8,161 nucleotides of DNA, taken from the NCBI GenBank assembly GCA_946494345.1, contig CAMMBX010000047.1, positions 1-8,161 on the forward strand, in the 5' to 3' direction. How positions within the stretch are numbered: position 1 is the first letter of the stretch; every line of letters begins with the position of its first letter. This stretch comes from an uncultured Mycoplasmatota bacterium (GTDB lineage: Bacteria; Bacillota_I; Bacilli_A; RF39; UBA660). The notes beneath the pieces are model-generated. The model made no database searches and had not been told where the DNA came from. It was given only the letters and a program-made list of their open reading frames with translations. Made by a program: the position numbers and the translations under genes. Below, in pieces: positions 1 through 6,412 of the stretch.

Positions 1-23
1 TGCCGGTGATGATTAATGAGTAA
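1..23 (+). CDS. gatC: GatC C-terminus (5' truncated by the window): aspartyl/glutamyl-tRNA amidotransferase subunit C
   Basis: Only the last residues are visible. In the frame whose codons begin at position 3 they read P-V-M-I-N-E and end at TAA 21-23; the split codon before them ends in TG, which allows Val. From memory, Firmicute GatC proteins end in a similar way (staphylococcal GatC has V-P-T-I-M-N-E near its end), and gatC normally precedes gatA. GatC is the small subunit that clamps GatA and GatB together. The stop lies inside gatA, giving an 8-nt overlap and probable translational coupling. The identification rests on a very short tail plus synteny. An alternative frame ends at TAA 14-16 with A-G-D-D, which fits the GatC consensus less well. 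Confidence 0.7.
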
Positions 24-1434
24 ATATTTAGATTTAAGTATTAAAGAAATACATGAGTTATTAGTAAAGAAAGAAATAACTCCCCTTGATTTAGTAGAAG
101 AAGCCTTAAAGAGAATAGAAGAAAATAAAGACTTAAACGCCTTTATTACTATTAATGATAAAGTAAGAGAAGAAGCGAAAAACTTAGGAGAAGTAGATCC
201 TGATAATCTTTTCTTTGGTATTCCTATTGCTGTTAAAGATAATATTGTTACTAAAGATTTAAAGACAACCTGTGCTTCTCATATCTTAGATAATTTTATA
301 CCTATATATGATGCCACTGTTGTTGAAAAAATTAAAACTGCTAAAATGCTCATAATAGGTAAAGCTAATATGGATGAGTTTGCTATGGGTTCAACTAGTG
401 AGACAAGCTACTTTGGCTCACCTCTAAACCCTCATGATAAAAAAAGAACAGCAGGTGGTAGTTCAGGTGGTAGTGCTGCTATTATTTCTAGTGGTTTAGT
501 TCCACTTGCTTTAGGAAGTGATACCGGAGGTAGTATTAGACAACCTGCTAGTTACACAGGAATTGTAGGTATGAAACCAACTTATGGAAGAATATCTCGT
601 TATGGATTAGTAGCCTTCGCATCAAGCCTTGATCAAATAGGACCAATGACTAGAACTGTTTATGAGAATGCCGCTTTACTAAATGTTTTAGTAGGTGAAG
701 ATGAGAAAGACCTTACAAGTGTCAAAAAAGAGAAAGAAGACTTTACAAGATTTATAGGTGAAGATATTAAAGGCATAAAAATAGCTTTACCTAAATATTT
801 TATTAGTGATATTGTTGATGAAGAGATTAGTAAGAGAATTAAAGAAGTAATTTCTTTCTTGCAAGAAAAAGGAGCAGTTGTTGATATCGTTGATATGAGA
901 TATTTAGATACTGCTGTTAACCTTTATCAGATAATCGCTATGGCCGAAGCTAGTAGCAACTTAGCGCGTTTTGATGGTATTCGTTATGGCTTTAGAGCAA
1001 GCGATGTAGATAGTGTTGATGAAATGTATGAAAAAACTAGAGGTGAAGGTTTTGGTGATGAAGTTAAAAGAAGAATTATGGTAGGTTCCTATATTCTAAG
1101 TGGTGAGAATGCTAAAACTTATTATGATAAAGCCTTAATGGTACGAGATGATATTACTAAAGAATTTGCTCACATTTTCAAAGACTATGACTTAATTATT
1201 GGACCAACGACAACAAGAGTCGCTCCTCTTCTTGGTACTAGTAAAGACGACCCTCATAAAGCTTTTATGGATGATGTTTTAGTAATACCTGTTAATATGG
1301 CAGGACTACCAGGAATGAACGTTCCTGTTGGAATTAATAGTGAAGGCCTTCCTATTGGTTTGCATATAATAGGTAAAGCCTTTGATGAAGCGACTATGTA
1401 TAAGCTTGCTAGTTTTCTTGAGGAGGTGTTTTAA
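16..1434 (+). CDS. gatA: Aspartyl/glutamyl-tRNA(Asn/Gln) amidotransferase subunit A (glutaminase)
   Basis: GatA hydrolyses glutamine in the cytoplasm and passes ammonia through a tunnel to GatB, which uses it to amidate misacylated Glu-tRNA(Gln) or Asp-tRNA(Asn). The 472-residue product is close to the usual length of about 480-490. It carries the amidase signature: GIPIAVKD with the catalytic Lys at K74, the Gly/Ser-rich stretch GGSSGGSAA at 147-155 with the cis-Ser at S149, and DTGGSIRQP with the nucleophile at S173. The Lys-Ser-Ser spacing matches what I recall for S. aureus GatA (K79/S154/S178, a uniform offset of 5). The C-terminal motif around MAGLPGMNVPVG is also typical. The ATG at 16 overlaps the gatC stop, and GGTGAT at 5-10 can serve as a weak SD site. 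gatB follows with no gap. Nothing looks damaged. Confidence 0.97.
   Translation: MSKYLDLSIKEIHELLVKKEITPLDLVEEALKRIEENKDLNAFITINDKVREEAKNLGEVDPDNLFFGIPIAVKDNIVTKDLKTTCASHILDNFIPIYDATVVEKIKTAKMLIIGKANMDEFAMGSTSETSYFGSPLNPHDKKRTAGGSSGGSAAIISSGLVPLALGSDTGGSIRQPASYTGIVGMKPTYGRISRYGLVAFASSLDQIGPMTRTVYENAALLNVLVGEDEKDLTSVKKEKEDFTRFIGEDIKGIKIALPKYFISDIVDEEISKRIKEVISFLQEKGAVVDIVDMRYLDTAVNLYQIIAMAEASSNLARFDGIRYGFRASDVDSVDEMYEKTRGEGFGDEVKRRIMVGSYILSGENAKTYYDKALMVRDDITKEFAHIFKDYDLIIGPTTTRVAPLLGTSKDDPHKAFMDDVLVIPVNMAGLPGMNVPVGINSEGLPIGLHIIGKAFDEATMYKLASFLEEVF
1421..1428 (+). promoter_or_regulatory. Strong ribosome binding site for gatB (decides the TTG start)
   Basis: AGGAGGTG matches the Shine-Dalgarno core exactly. 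It lies inside the last codons of gatA, 6 nt before TTG 1435-1437. This spacing supports TTG as the true start, because the encoded residues from there on match the GatB N-terminus. Confidence 0.85.
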
Positions 1435-2856
1435 TTGAGTAACTATATCCCAACTATTGGTCTTGAAGTCCATGTTGAAATAAAAAGTAAAAGTAAACTA
1501 TTTTCTGATAGTGCTAATTCCTATGGTATGGCAACTAACACTTCAGTTAATGTAGTTGATTTAGGTTATCCCGGAACTCTACCTACTATAAATAAAGAAA
1601 TAATAAGACAAGGTATTAGATCCTGTAAAGTTTTAAACTGTAATATTACTCGTAAGATGCATTTCGATCGTAAGAATTATTTTTATCCAGATAACCCTAA
1701 AAACTATCAAATTACTCAAAATAGGACTCCTATTGGTACCGATGGTTATGTTGAAATAGAAGTGGATGGAAAAAGAAAGAAAATAGGTATTTCTGATATA
1801 CATATAGAAGAAGATACTTGTAAAAGTGCCCATCGTGGTAATGTTAGTTTACTTGATTTTAATAGAGCAGGAGTGCCTTTAATAGAAATAGTAACTACCC
1901 CGTGTATTAGTAATGGTAAAGAGGCAATGGCCTATTTAAACAAACTAAAAGAATTATTATTTTATGCTAATATTAGTGACTGTAAAATGGAAGAAGGAAG
2001 CATGAGATGTGATGCTAATGTTTCTATAAGTAAAAATGAAAATTTAGGTGTTAGAACAGAAACTAAAAATATTAGTTCTATTCATAATGTTGGTCTTGCT
2101 ATTGAAAAAGAAATTGCAAGACAAGAGGAAGTTTTAGAAAATGGTGGCACTATTAGAGAAGAAACAAGACGTTTTGATGATAAACAAGAAGAAACAATTC
2201 TAATGCGTGTAAAAGAAACAGGTAATGATTATAGATACTTTATAGAACCAGATATTCCTTATTTAGAATTAACTGATGAATTTATAGAAGACTCCTTAAA
2301 AAGCTTACCTTTATTACCTGATGCCTTAAGAGAAAAATATGCTAATATTGGTCTTTCTTCATTACAAATAGAAAAGTTAATTAATAATAGACCTTTAAAT
2401 GATTATTTCTTAGGCCTATTAGAATATAAGATAGATTATAATAAAGCAGTTAATCTATTATTATCAGATATATCATCATACTTAAATAAACATAATAAAT
2501 TAATAACTGAGACAAAACTATCATATGAAAAATTAGTAAATGTTGTTAATGCCTTAGAAACAGGAGAATTATCTAATAAAAATGTTAAAGACTTAATTGA
2601 TTCTTTAATGGAAAATGATAAAACATTAGATGAACTAAAGAAAGACTTTAATATTCAAAATATTACTGATGATAGTTTCATTAAAGAAATAATTACTAAG
2701 GTAATAGAAAATAATAGTGAAAGTGTAAATGATTATAAAAATGGCCATGATAGAGCCTTAAAGTACTTAATGGGACAAGTTATGAAAGAAACAAAAGGTA
2801 CTATTAATCCTAAGAAAGCTAATGATATGTTAATAGAAGTATTAAATAATAATTGA
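1435..2856 (+). CDS. gatB: Aspartyl/glutamyl-tRNA(Asn/Gln) amidotransferase subunit B
   Basis: GatB binds the misacylated tRNA, phosphorylates the Glu or Asp side chain with ATP, and replaces the phosphate with ammonia from GatA. The 473 residues match the usual length of about 475. The cradle domain (about 1-290) shows GLEVHVE at 9-15, DLGYPGTLP at 42-50, FDRKNYFYPDNPKNYQITQ at 77-95, NRAGVPLIEIV at 143-153, EGSMRCDANVSI at 187-198 and DYRYFIEPD at 265-273. A helical region follows, then a C-terminal YqeY-like tRNA-contacting tail ending near GQVMKETKGTINP. The Cys-rich zinc motif found in many GatB proteins near residues 25-45 is absent, as I recall for S. aureus GatB. Translation starts at TTG, directly after the gatA TAA. 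The TGA stop at 2854-2856 lies within the -35 box of the next operon's promoter. Confidence 0.97.
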   Translation: MSNYIPTIGLEVHVEIKSKSKLFSDSANSYGMATNTSVNVVDLGYPGTLPTINKEIIRQGIRSCKVLNCNITRKMHFDRKNYFYPDNPKNYQITQNRTPIGTDGYVEIEVDGKRKKIGISDIHIEEDTCKSAHRGNVSLLDFNRAGVPLIEIVTTPCISNGKEAMAYLNKLKELLFYANISDCKMEEGSMRCDANVSISKNENLGVRTETKNISSIHNVGLAIEKEIARQEEVLENGGTIREETRRFDDKQEETILMRVKETGNDYRYFIEPDIPYLELTDEFIEDSLKSLPLLPDALREKYANIGLSSLQIEKLINNRPLNDYFLGLLEYKIDYNKAVNLLLSDISSYLNKHNKLITETKLSYEKLVNVVNALETGELSNKNVKDLIDSLMENDKTLDELKKDFNIQNITDDSFIKEIITKVIENNSESVNDYKNGHDRALKYLMGQVMKETKGTINPKKANDMLIEVLNNN

Positions 2857-2881
2857 TAACTTGCTAATAATATTATATAAT
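2853..2881 (+). promoter_or_regulatory. Near-consensus sigma-A promoter for the downstream membrane operon
   Basis: A -35 box TTGATA (2853-2858; one mismatch to TTGACA) and a perfect -10 box TATAAT (2876-2881) are separated by exactly 17 nt. Transcription would begin near 2888, just before the SD at 2891. The -35 box includes the last three bases of gatB. A weaker alternative pair is TTGCTA 2861-2866 and TATACT 2885-2890 with an 18-nt spacer. In such AT-rich DNA a TATAAT alone means little; the paired spacing is the real evidence. Confidence 0.7.
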
Positions 2882-2890
2882 AATTATACT

Positions 2891-2900
2891 AGGAAGTGAT
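2891..2900 (+). promoter_or_regulatory. Ribosome binding site that places the start of the next gene at GTG 2905
   Basis: AGGAAGTGAT matches the extended Shine-Dalgarno sequence AGGAGGTGAT at 9 of 10 positions. GTG 2905-2907 lies 8 nt after the AGGAAG core. The upstream in-frame GTG at 2896 is part of the SD site itself, so it is unlikely to be a start. Confidence 0.75.
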
Positions 2901-2904
2901 AAAA

Positions 2905-3360
2905 GTGAAAAAATTTATTAAGAATAATAAACTTGTTGTAATTACCTTTGTTATTTGTTTAATTTTTGTAATTTTAGTATTTGCTATTAAATTAACTTTC
3001 TTTCCAAACGAAGGGACTGCTATTTATGGAGATAGACTAGATGGAATAGAAAAAGTAAAAATAACTGAAAGTGAAGAAGACAGTATAATCGCTACTTTAG
3101 AAGATAAAGCAGAAGTAAAAGAAGCAAGTTGCGATATAGAAGGACGTATTTTAAATGTTCTAATTACTGTTAATGATGATGTTGAATTAGACCAAGCTAA
3201 AGCTTTAACTACATCAATTATTGAAAATCTTGAAGAAGATCAAACTACTTATTATGATATTCAAGTATTTATAAGTAAAGATAATGATGATACAAGATTT
3301 CCAATTATAGGCTATAAACATCAAAATAAAGATGAATTTTCTTGGACAAAAGATAGATAG
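2905..3360 (+). CDS. Small single-pass membrane protein of unknown function
   Basis: I do not recognise a named family. From GTG 2905 the product has 151 residues: a short basic N-terminus (K-K-F-I-K-N-N-K), one long hydrophobic helix at about residues 9-30, and a hydrophilic domain of about 120 residues predicted to lie outside the membrane. That domain contains GIEKVKI, then a V-K-E-A-S-x-D-I-E-G-R-I-L-N-V-L-I-T-V run, a helix rich in E/D/A, and YYDIQVFI, ending near FPIIGYKH. The beta-helix-beta pattern with 'V..A...I.G..I.V.I.V' loosely recalls Asp23/AmaP-type folds; that is inference only. It is the first gene after the sigma-A promoter, and its TAG stop overlaps the SD site of the next gene, which starts 8 nt later. 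A longer form from GTG 2896 (154 residues) is less likely on SD grounds. Confidence 0.8.
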   Translation: MKKFIKNNKLVVITFVICLIFVILVFAIKLTFFPNEGTAIYGDRLDGIEKVKITESEEDSIIATLEDKAEVKEASCDIEGRILNVLITVNDDVELDQAKALTTSIIENLEEDQTTYYDIQVFISKDNDDTRFPIIGYKHQNKDEFSWTKDR

Positions 3361-3364
3361 GAGG
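3359..3364 (+). promoter_or_regulatory. Ribosome binding site overlapping the upstream stop
   Basis: AGGAGG shares bases with the TAG stop (3358-3360) of the preceding gene and lies 4 nt before ATG 3369. This arrangement favours translational coupling of the two genes. Confidence 0.7.
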
Positions 3365-3368
3365 AATT

Positions 3369-5423
3369 ATGAAGAAAAAAACATTAATCATTCTTCCTCT
3401 TTTAGTTGTAGTCATAGTTTTTATAGGTGTCTTTTTCTATTATAATAGAGAAGATGCTAGAACATCTTTAAATGTTAATGAAAAGAAATGGGTAGAAGAT
3501 AATGATACTACAATGATTGATATAAATGTCATTAATGATTATCCACTTTATGGCCTTAATGGGGAAGGAGTATTCTTTAATTTCTTAGATGACTTTGAAA
3601 ATAATGTAGGTCTAGAATTTAATAGAATAGCTTATTCAAAAGATGAAAAAATAGATGACAATGCAAGTTATAGCTTTAAAATATTAAATAATGAAGATGA
3701 ACTATCAAATAATGACTTATTAATCGCTACAGATGGTTATATTGCTATAGGTAAAGAATATGTTCGTATTAATAGAGTATCAGAAATGTCTAATATCACC
3801 TTTGGTGTATTTAACTCTGATACAGCAGAACTAAGTTATTATCTAAAAACAGGTACTAATCTTGCTTTTAGGTCATATGACACTATAGATGAATTATTTA
3901 ATGCTTTAGATAATGATGAAGTAGATATGATTATTATTCCTAATATAATGTATTTGAATAAAACTATTGAAAATAATAGTTATTATATAAATTACTATTT
4001 CACAGAAATGTCTAAAAAAATAGTATTAACATTAAGCACTGAAGAATCTAATGCTAGACTAAATACAATTATTAGAAAATATTTTGAAAAATGGAAAACA
4101 GACAACTATGTAGACGAATATAATGATGTTTATTTTAACTATTATATAACTCAAAATAAGGTATCTTCAGCAGATTCAACTGACTTAGTTAAGAAAAATT
4201 ATGTTTATGGTTATGTAGAAAACTATCCATATGAAGTAGAAGTTGATGGTGTTGTTTCCGGTATTGCTGGTGAATATTTGAATAGAATGAGTCGCCTTAC
4301 TGATATTAGTTTCACATATAGAAGATATAGTAGTAAAGAAGCTTTAAGGAAAGCTATTGAAAAAGGCGATGTAGATATATATTTTGACTATTATAACTTT
4401 GCAGAAGTCAATAATGATTATAAAGAAACAATTTCTACCTTTATTGAAGATTATGTTGTTTTAGGAAAAAGAAGTGATAATCATGTTGTCAATTCTTTTG
4501 AAAGCCTAAAAGATGAAGATATTGCTATGATAGATAATACCTCTTTATATAATTATTTTGAAAATAATAGTCGTAGTGATATAACAGTCTATGATACTAA
4601 TGATGATTTAGTAGAAAATGCTAATAATAAAATGCTCGTTGTTGATAAAGAAGTATATAACCTTTATAAAAACTCAACTTTTAAAGACTATGATGTTTTA
4701 TATCAAGATACTATGATGAATGATTATAAATTTATGGTAAAGAACAATAATAGTACTTTCTATAATTTATTTAATTATATAATTACAACAAACTCTTATT
4801 ATAATTATAGAAACAGTGGCCTAGCAGATATTAGTAGATCAATAGTTGAACGTAGTAGTTTTATGGGCTTATTTATTATCATATTAGTAATTGTTTCTAT
4901 TCCATTAATCGCTTTAACTATTCTTTACCTTTACTTTAAACGTAAACGTAAGATAAAGAAAGTAAAAAAAGAAGATCGTCATAAATATACAGACCTTTTA
5001 ACATCATTAAAAAATAGAAACTATTTGAATAAAAAAGCCCCTGATTGGGAAGCTAGTAAGGTGTTCCCACAAGCTGTTGTTATAATTGACTTAAATAATG
5101 TTAAATACGTTAATGATAACTATGGACATGAAGAAGGAGATAAACTAATAGTAACTGCCGCTTCAACTTTAGTTAATACTCAACTAGAAAACAGTGAAAT
5201 TATTAGAACTGATGGTAATGAATTCTTAGTTTACTTAGTAGGATATAGTGAAAGACAAGTAGATACATATGCTAAAAAACTAGAAAAAGAAATGAAGAGT
5301 CTACCACATGATTTCGGAGCAAGTATAGGTTATAGTATGATTGAAGATGACATTAAAACACTTGATGATGCCATTAATGAAGCAACACTAGAGATGATGA
5401 CAAAAAAACAAGGATTAAAGTAG
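3369..5423 (+). CDS. Membrane sensor: tandem substrate-binding-like domains plus a divergent GGDEF domain
   Basis: The 684-residue product has an N-terminal membrane helix (about 5-25), an extracytoplasmic region of about 470 residues, a second helix (about 499-523), a basic K-R-K-R-K stop-transfer segment and a cytoplasmic GGDEF domain (about 540-684). The outer region looks like two successive periplasmic-binding domains of SBP_bac_3 type (about 45-255 and 277-490). The second has YPYEVEVDGVVSGIAGEYLNRMS followed by ALRKAIEKGDVDIYFDYYN, the usual 'P(F/Y)E...G..G...D' and 'L..G.VD' pattern. In the GGDEF domain D574, N582, D583, G586-H587 and D591 align with the metal- and guanine-binding segment. 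The signature itself reads R613-T-D-G-N-E-F, so GGDEF has become DGNEF with Asn at the metal-ligand position. No RxxD inhibitory site is visible, and the closing ADxALYxAK motif is degraded to A-T-L-E-M-M. The domain may make c-di-GMP, bind nucleotide, or act as an inactive regulator. It is the middle gene of the operon. Confidence 0.85.
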   Translation: MKKKTLIILPLLVVVIVFIGVFFYYNREDARTSLNVNEKKWVEDNDTTMIDINVINDYPLYGLNGEGVFFNFLDDFENNVGLEFNRIAYSKDEKIDDNASYSFKILNNEDELSNNDLLIATDGYIAIGKEYVRINRVSEMSNITFGVFNSDTAELSYYLKTGTNLAFRSYDTIDELFNALDNDEVDMIIIPNIMYLNKTIENNSYYINYYFTEMSKKIVLTLSTEESNARLNTIIRKYFEKWKTDNYVDEYNDVYFNYYITQNKVSSADSTDLVKKNYVYGYVENYPYEVEVDGVVSGIAGEYLNRMSRLTDISFTYRRYSSKEALRKAIEKGDVDIYFDYYNFAEVNNDYKETISTFIEDYVVLGKRSDNHVVNSFESLKDEDIAMIDNTSLYNYFENNSRSDITVYDTNDDLVENANNKMLVVDKEVYNLYKNSTFKDYDVLYQDTMMNDYKFMVKNNNSTFYNLFNYIITTNSYYNYRNSGLADISRSIVERSSFMGLFIIILVIVSIPLIALTILYLYFKRKRKIKKVKKEDRHKYTDLLTSLKNRNYLNKKAPDWEASKVFPQAVVIIDLNNVKYVNDNYGHEEGDKLIVTAASTLVNTQLENSEIIRTDGNEFLVYLVGYSERQVDTYAKKLEKEMKSLPHDFGASIGYSMIEDDIKTLDDAINEATLEMMTKKQGLK

Positions 5424-5432
5424 GAGATAGAA

Positions 5433-6308
5433 ATGAAGAAAAGCAAGAAAATAAGAATATTTTTAAGAAAAGTTATTTCAATTATTAGACTACCAGAAAT
5501 GCGTATCTTACCAGGACAACTTGCTTTTTTTCTTGTTATTTCTATTATTCCATTAATTGCTTTAGTAGGTGCTATTGGAAGTGAATTTGGTCTTCCTGCA
5601 ACTTCTATTAAAGAAATATTAGAATCAGTTGTTCCAAGTGATGTTATAAACTACTTAATACCTACGGGTAGTAGTGAAAACTTATTTAATTTTAATATGA
5701 TTATCTTCTTTTTTGCAGCTTTTATATTAGCAAGTAATGGAACATATTCTATAATTAATACTTCTAATGAAATATATAAAGTTCATGCAAATAGTGAGAT
5801 AAAAAGAAGATTAAAAGCCATTTTAATGACTATGATATTAGTAATTTTATTTCTATTCTTAATATTAGTTCCTGCTTTTGGAGATGTCTTAATTAGAATA
5901 GTTACAAACTCAATTCATAGTGCAAGTCTAACAAGTCTAGTTGAAAATACTTACCGGCTTTTAGAGTATCCTATATCTTTATTTTTGATTTACTATAATT
6001 TAAAGCTTCTTTATACTATCGCTCCTGATACTGATATAAGTAGTAAAAGTACTATACCAGGGGCCATGTTTACAACTATAATGTGGTTAATAAGTTCTAA
6101 GATATATGCTTTTTATGTAGACTATTTTGCCAACTATAATGTCTTTTATGGGGCAATGTCTAATATTTTAGTGCTATTAATTTGGGTCTACATCCTAGCT
6201 TATATCTTTACTCTTGGTATGTGCTTTAATGCTACAGGAGTAATCCAAGAGACACTTAGACTTAAGAAAAGTGATCTTGATGAAGCGCTAAAAAAAGATA
6301 AACAATAA
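5433..6308 (+). CDS. yihY: YihY/BrkB family integral membrane protein (formerly called 'ribonuclease BN')
   Basis: The 291-residue product has the size and layout of the YihY/BrkB family: a basic N-terminus, then about six hydrophobic helices (near 29-49, 87-107, 128-150, 179-196, 208-230 and 241-263) and a charged C-terminal tail. Family hallmarks are GQLAFFLVISIIPLIALVG at 28-46, LYTIAPD at 193-199, PGAMFTTIMW at 209-218 and YGAMSNILVLLIWVYILAY at 239-257, followed by the conserved G-x-x-x-N. The family's role is unsettled; transport has been proposed and the old RNase BN label was a misassignment. The ATG at 5433 follows the preceding TAG by 9 nt and has an SD site AGGAGAT at 5422-5428. 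It is the last gene of the operon and converges on the minus-strand carboxypeptidase. No convincing plus-strand terminator follows. Confidence 0.92.
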   Translation: MKKSKKIRIFLRKVISIIRLPEMRILPGQLAFFLVISIIPLIALVGAIGSEFGLPATSIKEILESVVPSDVINYLIPTGSSENLFNFNMIIFFFAAFILASNGTYSIINTSNEIYKVHANSEIKRRLKAILMTMILVILFLFLILVPAFGDVLIRIVTNSIHSASLTSLVENTYRLLEYPISLFLIYYNLKLLYTIAPDTDISSKSTIPGAMFTTIMWLISSKIYAFYVDYFANYNVFYGAMSNILVLLIWVYILAYIFTLGMCFNATGVIQETLRLKKSDLDEALKKDKQ

Positions 6309-6395
6309 GCATAGATGAATTATAACAATGAATAAAGGAGAAAGTATCTTTCAAAGAAAATAGGATTAAATTTTTTGAAAAATAAAAAGTGATTT
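6309..6395. other. Convergent intergenic gap
   Basis: These 87 bases separate the yihY stop from the minus-strand gene stop. They contain an SD-like AAAGGAG (6334-6340) with no worthwhile reading frame behind it, a very short imperfect hairpin GAAAG-TAT-CTTTC (6340-6352) without a U-tract, and the T-rich tail of the minus-strand terminator. No clear terminator for the plus-strand operon was found. Confidence 0.6.
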
Positions 6396-6412
6396 CTAAT
6401 TATTATCACTTT
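6378..6412 (-). terminator. Rho-independent terminator of the VanY-type gene, starting inside its coding end
   Basis: On the minus strand, AAAGTGAT (from 6412 to 6405) pairs with ATCACTTT (from 6393 to 6386): 8 bp around an 11-nt loop. It is followed directly by TTATTTTT and then C, so the U-rich run reads TTTTTATTTTT. The 5' arm covers the final Glu/Ser/Asp codons and the TAG stop (6396-6398) lies in the loop. The stem has only two G-C pairs, so it is weak in isolation. On the plus strand the hairpin is followed by TCTAAATA, a poor terminator for the yihY operon. Confidence 0.55.

Noticed and set aside
1633..1833. Minus-strand 66-codon open frame inside gatB
   Set aside because: It lies wholly within a strongly conserved gatB region, has no recognisable domain, and is a by-product of the AT-rich codon pattern on the other strand.
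2866..2890. Palindromic TAATAATATTAT-like sequence after gatB as a terminator or operator
   Set aside because: It contains only A and T in its symmetrical core, has no stable stem or U-tract, and coincides with the promoter's spacer and -10 box, so chance symmetry in AT-rich DNA explains it.
6340..6352. Small hairpin GAAAG-TAT-CTTTC as terminator of the yihY operon
   Set aside because: The stem is only 5 bp, mostly A-T, and is followed by an A-rich rather than a T-rich stretch.
6328..6363. Possible 11-residue ORF (ATG 6328 to TAG 6361) and the SD-like AAAGGAG at 6334-6340
   Set aside because: The SD-like site lies inside this tiny frame rather than before it, and no start codon with a useful frame follows it. 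It could be a decayed gene remnant, but nothing supports that.
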